Shown here one piece after another: positions 28,071-36,521 of a stretch of DNA of 64,000 bases. Below the pieces are notes generated by a model. The model was not told the origin of the DNA, did not search any database, and saw only the letters and a program-made list of their open reading frames with translations. Each line of letters begins with the position of its first letter. Position 1 is the stretch's first letter. The position numbers and the translations under genes were made by a program. This DNA comes from Tsukamurella sp. TY48 (lineage in GTDB: Bacteria > Actinomycetota > Actinomycetes > Mycobacteriales > Mycobacteriaceae), in the NCBI RefSeq assembly GCF_019656655.1, contig NZ_BPMV01000001.1, positions 434,001-498,000 of the forward strand. The letters are read 5' to 3'.

Positions 28071-28858
28071 TCGGCCGTCTCCTCCCGCTTGGCGCTGCGC
28101 CCGCCGAAGAACCGCATCACGGCCAGCAGCACGAAGGCGATGGCGAGCAGCGCCACCGAGACGGCCGACGCCGCAGTCTGATTGTCGACCTCGAGCTGCT
28201 GCTGGATGTACTGCGAGGCCACCTGCGTCTCGCCCGGGATGTTGCCGCCCACCAGCACGACGGAGCCGAATTCGCCGATCGCGCGGGTGAATGCGAGTCC
28301 CGCTCCGGACAGGATCGCGGGCAGCAGGGTGGGGATGATGATCTTGCGGACGATCACCCGGTTCGGGGCGCCCAGCGAGGCGGCCGCCTCCTCCACCTCG
28401 CGGTCGAGTTCGATGAGCACCGGCTGCACCTGCCGCACCACGAAGGGCAGCGTCACGAAGGCCAGCGCGATCACCAGGGCGGGTTGGGTCGCGTTGAGCG
28501 TCAGTCCGATCGGGCTGTCCGGACCGTACAGCGAGAGCAGCACGATGGACGCGACGATGGTGGGCAGCGCGAAGGGCAGGTCGATGAGTGCATTGACCAC
28601 GCCCTTGCCGGGGAAGTCGTCCCGCACCAGCACCCAGGCGATGATCGTGCCCATCACCACGTTGATCAGCGTGACGATCAGCGATACCCAGATGGTGATC
28701 CCCAGCGTGGAGACCGCGTTCTTGGCGGTGAGCGCGGCCCAGAATCCGGACCAGCCGTCGTCGAAGGCGGTGGCGGTGATCGCCGCGATGGGCAGCAGCA
28801 CGATCAGGGAGACCCACAGCCAGGCCACGCCGATGCGCAGCGGATTGATCGTGCGCAT
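28067..28858 (-). CDS. cysT: Sulfate ABC transporter permease CysT
   Basis: A 263-residue permease with about six membrane helices and the EAA loop EVEEAAASLGAPNRVIVRKI. The start ATG at 28858 shares one base with the sbp stop (TGATG). It pairs with CysW in the CysA2-CysT-CysW importer. Confidence 0.93.
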   Translation of the reverse strand: MRTINPLRIGVAWLWVSLIVLLPIAAITATAFDDGWSGFWAALTAKNAVSTLGITIWVSLIVTLINVVMGTIIAWVLVRDDFPGKGVVNALIDLPFALPTIVASIVLLSLYGPDSPIGLTLNATQPALVIALAFVTLPFVVRQVQPVLIELDREVEEAAASLGAPNRVIVRKIIIPTLLPAILSGAGLAFTRAIGEFGSVVLVGGNIPGETQVASQYIQQQLEVDNQTAASAVSVALLAIAFVLLAVMRFFGGRSAKREETAE

Positions 28859-29976
28859 CACTTGCCCCCCGTCTTGTACGCGGCCGCGATGGTGCCCTTG
28901 TCGCCGAACAGTGCCGCGTCCACAGCCGACCATCCGGCGAGGTCCTTGCCGTTGTTCTTGGCGGCGGTACCCTTGCCAAGCTCGGCGCCGAGCTGCTTGA
29001 TGGTCCACACCTGCTGCGGCTGGGCGCTGAAGAGCCCCGTGGTCTCGGCGGCCACGGTCGGGTCGGAGGCGCGGAAGCCGGAGTCCGGGAGAGCGCGCTG
29101 CGCCTCCGGCGAGAACAGGAACTTCACGAAGCGCTCGGCGGCCTCGGGGTCCTGCGCGGTGTTCACCACGGCCACCGGCAGCTCGATGCGGAAGGTCTGC
29201 GGCGGGAAGAAGTACTCGACCGGCGGCTTCCCATCGGCCTTGTTCTGCCGCTGCATGAGCACGGCCTCGCTCTCGTAGCTCAGCAGCACGTCGCCCTGCC
29301 CGGAGTCGAAGGCGGCGGTGGCGTCGCGGCCGGATCCCGGGCTCACCGTGGTGTGATCGCGGATCAGTTCCTTGACGAAGTCGAGGCCCTGCTTCGGGTT
29401 CTTCCCGCCGTCCGAGAGCGCGGCGTACGGGGCGAGCAGGTTCCATTTCGCGGAGCCGGAGCTGGCGGGGTTCGGGGTGACCACCTCCACGCCCGGCTTG
29501 AGCAGGTCGTTCCAGTCCCGGATGTTCTTCGGATTGCCGGGGCGCACCACCACTGCCACGAGCGAGGTGAAGGGCACGGAATCGTAGGGGTAGGTCTTCT
29601 CCCAGGTCTTGTCGATCACGCCCGCCTTGACGTCGCGGGTCACATCGGGCTGCACCGAGAAGTTCACCACGTCGGCGGGCACGTGCCGGGCCACCTTGCG
29701 GCTCTGGTCGCCCGAGGCGCCGTAAGACTGCGAGAACCCCACGTCGGGGTTGGTCTTGCGGAACAGCGGGATGGCCACGTCGAAGGCCGGCTTGGCGGCG
29801 GCGAAGCCGACCAGATTCACCTGGTAGCGGCCGCTGGAGATGTCGGCACCGTTGGGGACGTCCGTGGAGCCGCCCCCACACGCCGCCAGCAGCAGGCTCA
29901 GGGCGATCACGACGATGCTCGAGGCACGGCCGCGATGCGACCTCGCGGCAGTGCCGCGGCGGGTCTTGTCGATCAT
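28858..29976 (-). CDS. sbp: Sulfate-binding lipoprotein
   Basis: A 372-residue sulfate-binding protein (SubI of mycobacteria). A lipobox LLAAC after a hydrophobic core anchors it to the membrane. The family pattern AFDVAIPLFRKTNPDVGFSQ, SYGASGDQSRKVARHVPADV and TPNPASSGSAKWNLLAPY shows the sulfate-binding loops. First gene of the importer operon. Two mutually exclusive hairpins are possible just before its ATG. Confidence 0.94.
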   Translation of the reverse strand: MIDKTRRGTAARSHRGRASSIVVIALSLLLAACGGGSTDVPNGADISSGRYQVNLVGFAAAKPAFDVAIPLFRKTNPDVGFSQSYGASGDQSRKVARHVPADVVNFSVQPDVTRDVKAGVIDKTWEKTYPYDSVPFTSLVAVVVRPGNPKNIRDWNDLLKPGVEVVTPNPASSGSAKWNLLAPYAALSDGGKNPKQGLDFVKELIRDHTTVSPGSGRDATAAFDSGQGDVLLSYESEAVLMQRQNKADGKPPVEYFFPPQTFRIELPVAVVNTAQDPEAAERFVKFLFSPEAQRALPDSGFRASDPTVAAETTGLFSAQPQQVWTIKQLGAELGKGTAAKNNGKDLAGWSAVDAALFGDKGTIAAAYKTGGK

Positions 29977-29977
29977 G

Positions 29978-30013
29978 CTCGCCGTTCTCGTCGTCGGGCT
30001 GGACAGGCGAGAA
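29978..30013 (-). promoter_or_regulatory. Alternative hairpins at the sbp start codon
   Basis: On the minus strand, TTCTCG (30013-30008) can pair with CGAGAA (29990-29985), or CTCGCC (30011-30006) with GGCGAG (29983-29978). The 5' arms overlap, so only one can form. The second would hide the only purine-rich stretch next to the ATG at 29976. This could switch sbp translation, but the stems are short (6 base pairs each). A TACGAT -10-like hexamer lies just upstream. Confidence 0.3.
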
Positions 30014-30028
30014 TCGTACGGAGTCAGG

Positions 30029-30139
30029 TCAGCGCGTGAATGCCCAGACGACGACCAACAGGATGAGCAGCCCGATCAGCGCGAGAGTGACCTTCGATTT
30101 GGGCACGTAGGCGCGCCACCCGCCACCGCTGTCAGACAC
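30029..30139 (-). CDS. 36-residue single-span membrane protein
   Basis: A short ORF starting with GTG at 30139 behind AGAGGAG (7-base spacing). It has a polar N terminus (SDSGGGWRAYVPKSK) and one long hydrophobic segment (VTLALIGLLILLVVVWAF) ending TR. It overlaps the end of the upstream 79-residue membrane protein by 8 bases, so the two are coupled. The same place, next to the sulfate-binding protein gene, is held by Rv2401A in M. tuberculosis. Function unknown. Confidence 0.65.
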   Translation of the reverse strand: MSDSGGGWRAYVPKSKVTLALIGLLILLVVVWAFTR

Positions 30140-30371
30140 CACTTCGCTCCTCTTCCGCAGGGACCTGACCTGCGTCTTCCTCATCGTCCGCCGTTTCCAG
30201 CGGGCCGTGCAGCGCGTCGGCCACCCGATTGATGAGCGCGGTGAGCACGCGAACCACCAGCATTGCGATCATCGAGAGTACAACCAGCACCAGCGAAACC
30301 TGCAGGACGAAGGGCAGACCGGTGAGCCACAGCTCCACCGCATCGACCCATTGCGCCAGCACGTTCACCAC
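30132..30371 (-). CDS. 79-residue small membrane protein
   Basis: An ATG-initiated ORF with two adjacent hydrophobic stretches (WLTGLPFVLQVSLVLVVLSM, then IAMLVVRVLTALINRVADAL) and a very acidic C-terminal tail (ETADDEEDAGQVPAEEERSG). It probably has one or two membrane spans with a cytoplasmic tail. It is divergent from the GH15 gene and followed by the 36-residue protein. The conserved order near sbp suggests a link to the Rv2401 region. Function unknown. Confidence 0.65.
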   Translation of the reverse strand: MVNVLAQWVDAVELWLTGLPFVLQVSLVLVVLSMIAMLVVRVLTALINRVADALHGPLETADDEEDAGQVPAEEERSGV

Positions 30372-30417
30372 GCCAGCCTAGCGCCCAGCGCGCACATCAC
30401 CGTGGTCGTGCCTCATC

Positions 30418-32415
30418 ATGGTCTGCATGGCCTCGAAGCAGAACCCAGCAGTGGAGCCGACTGATGCCGTGGTGGCGGCCGCGGCGGCCGAAGTCTCGGC
30501 GGCGGCCGTCAGCGATAGCGCCTTCCCGCCGATCCACGATTACGCCTTCCTCTCCGACTGCGAGAACACCTGCCTGATCGCCCGCGACGGCAGCGTGGAG
30601 TGGATGTGCATCCCCCGCCCGGATTCCCCCAGCGTCTTCGGCGCGATCCTCGATCGTGGGGCCGGCTCGTTCCGGCTCGCGCCGTACGGCGTGCGGGTGC
30701 CGGTGGACCGTCGGTACCTGCCGGGCAGCCTGATGCTCGAGACCACCTGGCAGACGTCCACGGGCTGGATGATCGTGCGGGACGCGCTGGTGATGGGCCC
30801 GTGGCACGACACGCAGACCCGCTCGCGCACGCACCGTCGGACCCCCACCGACTGGGACGCCGAGCACATCCTGCTGCGCACCGTGCGCTGCGTCTCGGGC
30901 ACCGTCGAGCTGCAGTTGAACTGCGAGCCGGCCTTCGACTACAACCGGGCGGGCGCGAAGTGGGAGTACTCGTCGGACGGGTACGGCGAGGCGGTCGCCA
31001 AGGCGCGGTCGGAGACGGACCTGCACCCCGAGCTCAAGCTGACCACCAACATGCGGCTGGGGCTGGAGGGGCGCGAGGCCCGCGCGCACACCCGTATGCA
31101 GGAGGGCGACGAGGTCTTCGTCGCGCTGTCGTGGAGCAAGCACCCGGTCCCGCAGACCTTCGCCGAGGCCGCGAAGAAGATGTGGTCGACGGCGGAGTCG
31201 TGGCGGCAGTGGATCAACCGCGGCCAGTTCCCGGACCATCCGTGGCGCTCCTACCTACAGCGTTCCGCGCTCACGCTCAAGGGACTCACGTACTCGCCGA
31301 CCGGCGCGCTGCTCGCGGCGTCCACCACCTCGCTCCCGGAGACTCCGCACGGCGAGCGGAACTGGGACTACCGGTACGCGTGGGTGCGCGACTCCACCTT
31401 CGCGCTGTGGGGTCTGTACACGCTGGGCCTGGACCGGGAGGCCGAGGACTTCTTCTCGTTCATCGCGGACGTCTCCGGCGCGAACAACGGCGAGCGGCAC
31501 CCGCTCCAGGTGATGTACGGCGTGGGTGGTGAGCGCACGTTGATCGAGGAGGAGCTGGGCCACCTGTCGGGGTACGACGGTGCGCGGCCGGTCCGGATCG
31601 GCAACGGCGCCTACAACCAGCGCCAGCACGACATCTGGGGCACGATGCTGGACTCGGTGTACCTGAACACCAAGTCCAGCGAGCGCATCCCGGAGACGTT
31701 GTGGCCGGTGCTCAAGGAGCAGGTCGAGGAGACATTGAAGTACTGGCGCGAGCCCGACCGCGGCATCTGGGAGGTGCGCGGCGAGCCGCAGCACTTCACC
31801 TCCTCGAAGGTGATGTGCTGGGTGGCCCTCGATCGCGGCGCGAAACTGGCCGCGATGCACGGCGAGGACGATTACGCCGCGAAGTGGGCCGAGCAGGCCG
31901 ACGTGATCAAGGCCGACATCCTCGAGCACGGTGTGGACGAGCGCGGCGTGTTCACCCAGCGCTACGGCAGCGATTCGCTCGACGCCTCACTCCTGCTGGT
32001 GCCGCTGCTGCGGTTCCTGCCGTCCGACGATCCGCGGGTGCGGGCCACGGTGATCGCCATCGCCGACGAGCTCACCGAGGACGGCCTCGTGCTGCGGTAC
32101 CGCGTCGACGAGACCGACGACGGCCTGTCCGGCGAGGAGGGCACCTTCACGATCTGTTCGTTCTGGCTGGTGTCCGCGCTCGTGGAGATCGGCGAGGTGG
32201 CACGCGGACGGGCGCTGTGCGAGCGACTGCTGGCCTACTCGTCGCCGCTGAAGCTGTACGCCGAGGAGATCGATCCCAAGTCGGGTAAGCACCTGGGCAA
32301 CTTCCCACAGGCGTTCACGCACCTGGCGCTGATCAACGCCGTGGTGCACGTGATCCGGGCGGAGGAGTCCGAGCACGACGCGTCGGCCTTCCTCCCGGCG
32401 CACCACACGCCGTAG
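30418..32415 (+). CDS. GH15 glycoside hydrolase, trehalase-like
   Basis: A 665-residue cytoplasmic GH15 protein. A beta-sandwich N-terminal domain (SDCENTCLIARDGSVEWMCI) is followed by an (alpha/alpha)6 barrel with NWDYRYAWVRDSTFALWGLY and GEEGTFTICSFWLVSALVE, where conserved carboxylates of the family lie. The closest known group is the mycobacterial GH15 trehalase (Rv2402), which hydrolyses trehalose to glucose; glucoamylase-like activity cannot be excluded. ATG at 30427 is an alternative start. The gene order beside sbp is as in M. tuberculosis. Confidence 0.85.
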   Translation: MVCMASKQNPAVEPTDAVVAAAAAEVSAAAVSDSAFPPIHDYAFLSDCENTCLIARDGSVEWMCIPRPDSPSVFGAILDRGAGSFRLAPYGVRVPVDRRYLPGSLMLETTWQTSTGWMIVRDALVMGPWHDTQTRSRTHRRTPTDWDAEHILLRTVRCVSGTVELQLNCEPAFDYNRAGAKWEYSSDGYGEAVAKARSETDLHPELKLTTNMRLGLEGREARAHTRMQEGDEVFVALSWSKHPVPQTFAEAAKKMWSTAESWRQWINRGQFPDHPWRSYLQRSALTLKGLTYSPTGALLAASTTSLPETPHGERNWDYRYAWVRDSTFALWGLYTLGLDREAEDFFSFIADVSGANNGERHPLQVMYGVGGERTLIEEELGHLSGYDGARPVRIGNGAYNQRQHDIWGTMLDSVYLNTKSSERIPETLWPVLKEQVEETLKYWREPDRGIWEVRGEPQHFTSSKVMCWVALDRGAKLAAMHGEDDYAAKWAEQADVIKADILEHGVDERGVFTQRYGSDSLDASLLLVPLLRFLPSDDPRVRATVIAIADELTEDGLVLRYRVDETDDGLSGEEGTFTICSFWLVSALVEIGEVARGRALCERLLAYSSPLKLYAEEIDPKSGKHLGNFPQAFTHLALINAVVHVIRAEESEHDASAFLPAHHTP

Positions 32416-32423
32416 CGGAGGGG

Positions 32424-34454
32424 CTATCCGGTGAGTCCGCGCCGCTCCAGCAGCGGCCCGATCTCCGGATCGGCGCCCCGGAAGTCGCGGTAGGCCTGGG
32501 AGGCGTCCACGCTACCGCCGCGGGACAGGACGGCGGCGCGTAGGCGCTCGCCGTTCTCCCGCGTGGGACCGTCGTGCGCCGTGAACCAGGCCGCGGCGTC
32601 GGCGTCGAGCACCTCGGACCAGATGTAGCTGTAGTAGCCGGCGCTGTAGCCGCCCGAGAAGATGTGGTTGAAGAACGGGCCGCGGTAGCGGGGCGGCACG
32701 CCGGGCACATCGAGTCCCGCGTCGGCGAGCGCTGCCGCTTCGAAGGCGGCGACGTCGTCGATCACGGTGCCGGGCGCGAGGGTGTGCCAGGCGAGGTCGA
32801 TGATGGCGGCGCCGAGGTATTCGACGGTGCCGAATCCCTCACCGCGGGTGCCCGGTTCGAGAATCGATTCCCGGAGCTGTTGCGGCAGCGGCGCTCCGGT
32901 CTCGTGATGCCGGGCGTAGCCGTCGAGCACGGTGGGCCAGGCCGCGAACATCTCGTTGAACTGCGAGGGGAATTCGACGAAGTCGCGGGGCACGCTGGTG
33001 CCCGAGAAGTACGGGTAGGTCACGTCCGAGAGCAGGCCGTGCAGGGCGTGGCCGAACTCGTGGAAGACGGTGCGCACCTCGTCGCGGCTGAGCAAAGCCG
33101 GACGGCCGGCGGGCGGGGCGACGAAGTTGCACACATTGATCACCACGGGCAGCGCGTCCAGCAGGTGCGATTGATCGACGAAGCTGGTCATCCACGCGCC
33201 GCCGCGCTTGCTGGGCCGAGCGAAGTAGTCGCCCACGAACAGGCCGACCGGCGCACCGTCGGGCCCGTCCACCTGCCAGGCACGCGCGGCCGGATTGTGC
33301 AGCGCGAGGTCGGTGCGCTCGGTGAAGGTGAGTCCGTACATGCGGTGCGCGGCCTCGAAGACGCCGTCGCTGATCACGGCGTCGAGTGCGAGGTAGTCGC
33401 TGAGGGCACCGGCATCGCCGTCTCCCGCCTGTGCGCGCTGTTCGGCGATGCGGGCGTAGAAGGGCCAGTCCCAGGCCTCGATGTCGTGGCCGGCGAGGGT
33501 CTGCAGCTCCGCGCGCTCGGCGGCGGCGTTGCGGGCGGCGGGCGCCGCGAGGTCGCGGAGCATCGCCTGCGCGGTTTCCGCGGTCCCGGCGGTCTGATCG
33601 GCGATCTGGTACGCGGCGTGGTGCGGGTAGCCGAAGAGGGCGGCGCGCTCGGCGCGCAGTCCGGCGATCCGGGTGATCAGTGCACGGGTGTCGCTAGCGC
33701 CTCCGCGGGTGTTGCGGGCCGACGATGCCTCGTACACGCGTCGCCGAGAGGCCCGGTCGGTCAGGCGGGCGAGATTGGGCTGATTGAGCGGGTACCCGAG
33801 CGCGAGGAGGTAACCGTCCCGTCCGGCCGACTCGGCCGCGGTCCGAGCGGCGGCCACAGCGTCGGCGTCCAGGCCGTCGAGCTCCTCCGCGGAATCGAAG
33901 TGGACGGCAGAAGCGTTGGTGTCGGCGAGTGTGCGGCGGGAGAATTCAGTGGTGAGCTCGGCCAACTCGGTATTGATCTGCTTGAGCCGATCCTGGGCCG
34001 ATGCGTCGAGAGCGGCACCGGCGCGGGTGAAGCGCAGGTGGTAGCGCTCCAGCAGACGCAGCGATTCGGCATCGAGGCCCAGGGTGTCGCGGCTCGCGTG
34101 CAGCGCGTCGATGCGGCCGAACAGCGCGGCGTCCATGAGGATCGCGTCGTAGTGCGCGGACCAGGCCGGCGAGACATTCGCCTGGATCTCTTCGAGGGCA
34201 TCGGTGCGGTCGGTCGATGTGATCGAGAAGAACACGGCCGCAACCCGTCCCAGATCCTGTCCCGCACGTTCCATCGCCTCGACCGTGTTCGCGAAGGTCG
34301 CTGGTTCGGGGTTCTGCGCGATCGCGTCGATCTCCGCGCGGTGCCGCGCGAAGCCCTCGGAGAAGGCGGCTTCGTAGTCGACGTCCGCGAACGCCGCGAA
34401 GTCCGGGAGCGCGAACGGAAGGGTGCTGGGGGCGAGAACGGCATCGACGGTCAC
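32424..34454 (-). CDS. M3-family peptidyl-dipeptidase
   Basis: A 676-residue zinc metallopeptidase of the thimet-oligopeptidase/Dcp family. The HExxH zinc site is TVFHEFGHALHG (about residue 465), followed by the family motif FVEFPSQFNEMFA, whose Glu is the third ligand region, and a C-terminal FFNHIFSGGYSAGYYSYIW. It is cytoplasmic (no signal peptide) and degrades short peptides. It converges on the GH15 gene with 8 bases between them. Confidence 0.92.
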   Translation of the reverse strand: MTVDAVLAPSTLPFALPDFAAFADVDYEAAFSEGFARHRAEIDAIAQNPEPATFANTVEAMERAGQDLGRVAAVFFSITSTDRTDALEEIQANVSPAWSAHYDAILMDAALFGRIDALHASRDTLGLDAESLRLLERYHLRFTRAGAALDASAQDRLKQINTELAELTTEFSRRTLADTNASAVHFDSAEELDGLDADAVAAARTAAESAGRDGYLLALGYPLNQPNLARLTDRASRRRVYEASSARNTRGGASDTRALITRIAGLRAERAALFGYPHHAAYQIADQTAGTAETAQAMLRDLAAPAARNAAAERAELQTLAGHDIEAWDWPFYARIAEQRAQAGDGDAGALSDYLALDAVISDGVFEAAHRMYGLTFTERTDLALHNPAARAWQVDGPDGAPVGLFVGDYFARPSKRGGAWMTSFVDQSHLLDALPVVINVCNFVAPPAGRPALLSRDEVRTVFHEFGHALHGLLSDVTYPYFSGTSVPRDFVEFPSQFNEMFAAWPTVLDGYARHHETGAPLPQQLRESILEPGTRGEGFGTVEYLGAAIIDLAWHTLAPGTVIDDVAAFEAAALADAGLDVPGVPPRYRGPFFNHIFSGGYSAGYYSYIWSEVLDADAAAWFTAHDGPTRENGERLRAAVLSRGGSVDASQAYRDFRGADPEIGPLLERRGLTG

Positions 34455-34528
34455 CCTTCGAAAGTACCCGGGCCGAGGTGAGTAGTTCCACGGATCCCGC
34501 TGCGCCCGATCCGCGGGAGGCTGCTGCC

Positions 34529-34867
34529 ATGAACTGATTCATCGACCGCTGCCGGCAGCGCGGTCTCGCTATCCTCGCCGTCGGTCTCCAGCGCACCCAG
34601 CTGACCCTGCTGCGACAGTCGCTCAGCCACTTCGGCGGCGCCGTGATCATCACCGCCGATGCCGCGCCGCACTACACGCAGCGGCAGCTTCGGCGCGCGC
34701 TCGGCGGCACGGTGCTGCTCGGGCTGGGTCCGGTGGCGGCGGTCGCCGCGGGCACCGTCGGCTTCCTGGCCGGACCCGCACGTGGCCCTCGCCCCGTGAT
34801 CATCCTCGCTGGGGCCACGCTCGCGGAGCTCGCAGCGTGGCGCATCGGCGTAGGGCTCAATCCGTGA
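34529..34867 (+). pseudogene. Small membrane-protein ORF interrupted by TGA at codon 3
   Basis: An ATG at 34529 lies 8 bases after GGGAGG, an excellent initiation site, but the frame reads ATG-AAC-TGA. After the TGA it stays open for 109 more codons with high-GC third positions and protein-like content: QRGLAILAVGLQRTQLTLLR, then QRQLRRALGG and two hydrophobic segments (VLLGLGPVAAVAAGTVGFLA, PVIILAGATLAELAAW). A TGG to TGA change would explain it (MNWFIDRC). The alternative is a shorter gene from GTG 34643 (74 residues). The family is unknown. Confidence 0.5.
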
Positions 34868-35510
34868 CTGCGATGCCGAGGTGGGCGGCGAAGGATTCGG
34901 CGAGCCCCATCACCTGCATCTGCGACATCGTGGCACCGGCGATGCCCTCCACGCCGCGGATCCGTTCGATCCGCAGACCGCGCAGATCCACGTGCTGCAG
35001 CTTCGCCCGGGTCACGTCCAGGTCGCCCACCGAGCAGCCGTCGAAGGCCACCCGGATCGCGGTGGCGTCGCCGAGATCGAGCCCGTCCAGCACGCAGTCG
35101 ACGAACCGCACATCGCGGATGTCGGCGCCGCGCAGGTTCACGAATCCGAGTCGGCTGTCCCGCACCGTGACCGACCGGATCTTGGCATCGAACAATTCCA
35201 TCGCGCCGATTCGCGCACCGTCGAACTCCACCTGCCGCAACGATGCCCGCGGCGCCGAGAAGCCGGTCGCGAACATCCGCGCGATGCGCGTCTCCAACAG
35301 CGCCGCGTCGGCGAGCGCGGTCTCGCGCAGCTCCCAGTCGGCGAGCTCGCACTCGCTGAAGGTGATCCCGCCGAGATCGCGGTCCTCGACCACGGCGTCC
35401 GCGAACCGCAATCGGTCGTAGGTCTCCCCCGGAACCAGATCCGCGGCATCGCCGTCGTCGAGTGCCGCCAGCTTCAACGCGGGCACCTTCGGCGCCACCA
35501 GCTTGATCAC
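34857..35510 (-). CDS. Pentapeptide-repeat protein
   Basis: A 217-residue protein built largely of degenerate pentapeptide repeats with central Leu/Phe (FADAVVEDRDLGGITFSECE, DLDVTRAKLQHVDLRGL), forming a right-handed quadrilateral beta-helix. Relatives include gyrase-protecting mimics such as MfpA, but most have no known role, and no resistance function should be assumed. The GTG overlaps the stop of the nitronate monooxygenase gene (GTGA). Its 3' end overlaps the converging interrupted ORF by 11 bases. Confidence 0.82.
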   Translation of the reverse strand: MIKLVAPKVPALKLAALDDGDAADLVPGETYDRLRFADAVVEDRDLGGITFSECELADWELRETALADAALLETRIARMFATGFSAPRASLRQVEFDGARIGAMELFDAKIRSVTVRDSRLGFVNLRGADIRDVRFVDCVLDGLDLGDATAIRVAFDGCSVGDLDVTRAKLQHVDLRGLRIERIRGVEGIAGATMSQMQVMGLAESFAAHLGIAVTD

Positions 35511-36484
35511 GCGTCGAACAATCCAGCGGTGGCCCGCAGCCGGACCTCGGCGTCGGCGGCGATCGACTCGACCACCTCGCGTGCGGGCCGCACCGAGTCG
35601 ACCAGCCCCGCAACCTGACCGGCGTAGACGACACCGCCGCGGGGATCGTCACCGTCGTAGCTGGCGCTGATCTCCTGCTCGGTGCCGGACGAGGCCTCGA
35701 CCCCGTCGCCGTCGTGCCATCGGTCGGTGAAGTCGTTGGTGAGTGCTCGCCCGAACCACCGGGTGGGCCAGGGTTGATGTCGCGCCTTGTCGAAGACGTC
35801 GGTGTACACCGTGTCGGTGCTGCGCGCCTCGAGGAGCACCTTGATCGCGTAATCGGGCCCGACGGTCTCGGGCGATGCCAGCAGCGCGGTGCCGATCAAG
35901 GCTCCCTGCGCGCCCGCCGCGAGCACCGCGGCGAGGCCAGCACCGGTGCCGATGCCGCCCGCGGCGAGCACCGGAAGGTCCGTGGCGCGCAGCACCTCCT
36001 GCAACAGCGGGAGCGTGGCGATCCGGCCGGTGTGCCCGCCCGCCTCGCCGCCCTGAGCGACCACCGCGTCGACGCCCGCGGCCTCCACCTCGCGGAGATC
36101 CTCGATCGAGTTGATCTGCGAGATCACCACCGACCCGGCGTCCTTCACGCGCTGCACGTACGGAGCCGGATCACCGAAGGACAGCGAGACCAGCTTCGGC
36201 TTCGCCGCCAGCACCGCATCGAGCAGTTCGCCGTCGCCGAGCGACCAGGTCTGCAGCCCGAATGCCAACGGAGCGTCGGCACCGGCCGCTGCGCGGATCA
36301 CCCGCAGCTGTTCGTCGATCCATTCGGGCGTCGCGTACCGCGCGGCGCCGATCATGCCGAGGCCTCCGGCGGCGGTCACCTGCCCCGCGAGTTCTCCGCC
36401 GGCCCGTCCGCCCATCGGGGCTCCGAGGATCGGCAGGTCGATGTTCAGCGTGCGCGTCAGCCAGGTGTTCCACACACAGATCAC
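35507..36484 (-). CDS. Nitronate monooxygenase family protein
   Basis: A 325-residue FMN-dependent TIM-barrel enzyme of the nitronate monooxygenase/2-nitropropane dioxygenase family. It has an N-terminal NIDLPILGAPMGGRAGG, a central AQGGEAGGHTGR with the active-site histidine, and phosphate-binding AAGGIGTGAGLAAVLAAGAQ. It oxidises toxic propionate 3-nitronate in class I enzymes; the native role here is unknown. GTG at 36484 (VICVWN); a second GTG at 36475 is possible. Transcribed divergently from the AlkZ-like gene. Confidence 0.88.
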   Translation of the reverse strand: MICVWNTWLTRTLNIDLPILGAPMGGRAGGELAGQVTAAGGLGMIGAARYATPEWIDEQLRVIRAAAGADAPLAFGLQTWSLGDGELLDAVLAAKPKLVSLSFGDPAPYVQRVKDAGSVVISQINSIEDLREVEAAGVDAVVAQGGEAGGHTGRIATLPLLQEVLRATDLPVLAAGGIGTGAGLAAVLAAGAQGALIGTALLASPETVGPDYAIKVLLEARSTDTVYTDVFDKARHQPWPTRWFGRALTNDFTDRWHDGDGVEASSGTEQEISASYDGDDPRGGVVYAGQVAGLVDSVRPAREVVESIAADAEVRLRATAGLFDA

Positions 36485-36521
36485 GCTACGCCCGGCCGGC
36501 GCCGTGGCATGATCCGGACCC

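Noticed and set aside
34451-34672. Minus-strand ORF before the M3 peptidase gene
   Set aside because: It is antisense to the better supported plus-strand frame, has no ribosome-binding site, and is of low-complexity composition.
35507-36484. Enoyl-ACP reductase FabK
   Set aside because: The family is related, but the AQGGEAGGH active-site region and actinobacterial FAS-I background fit nitronate monooxygenase better.
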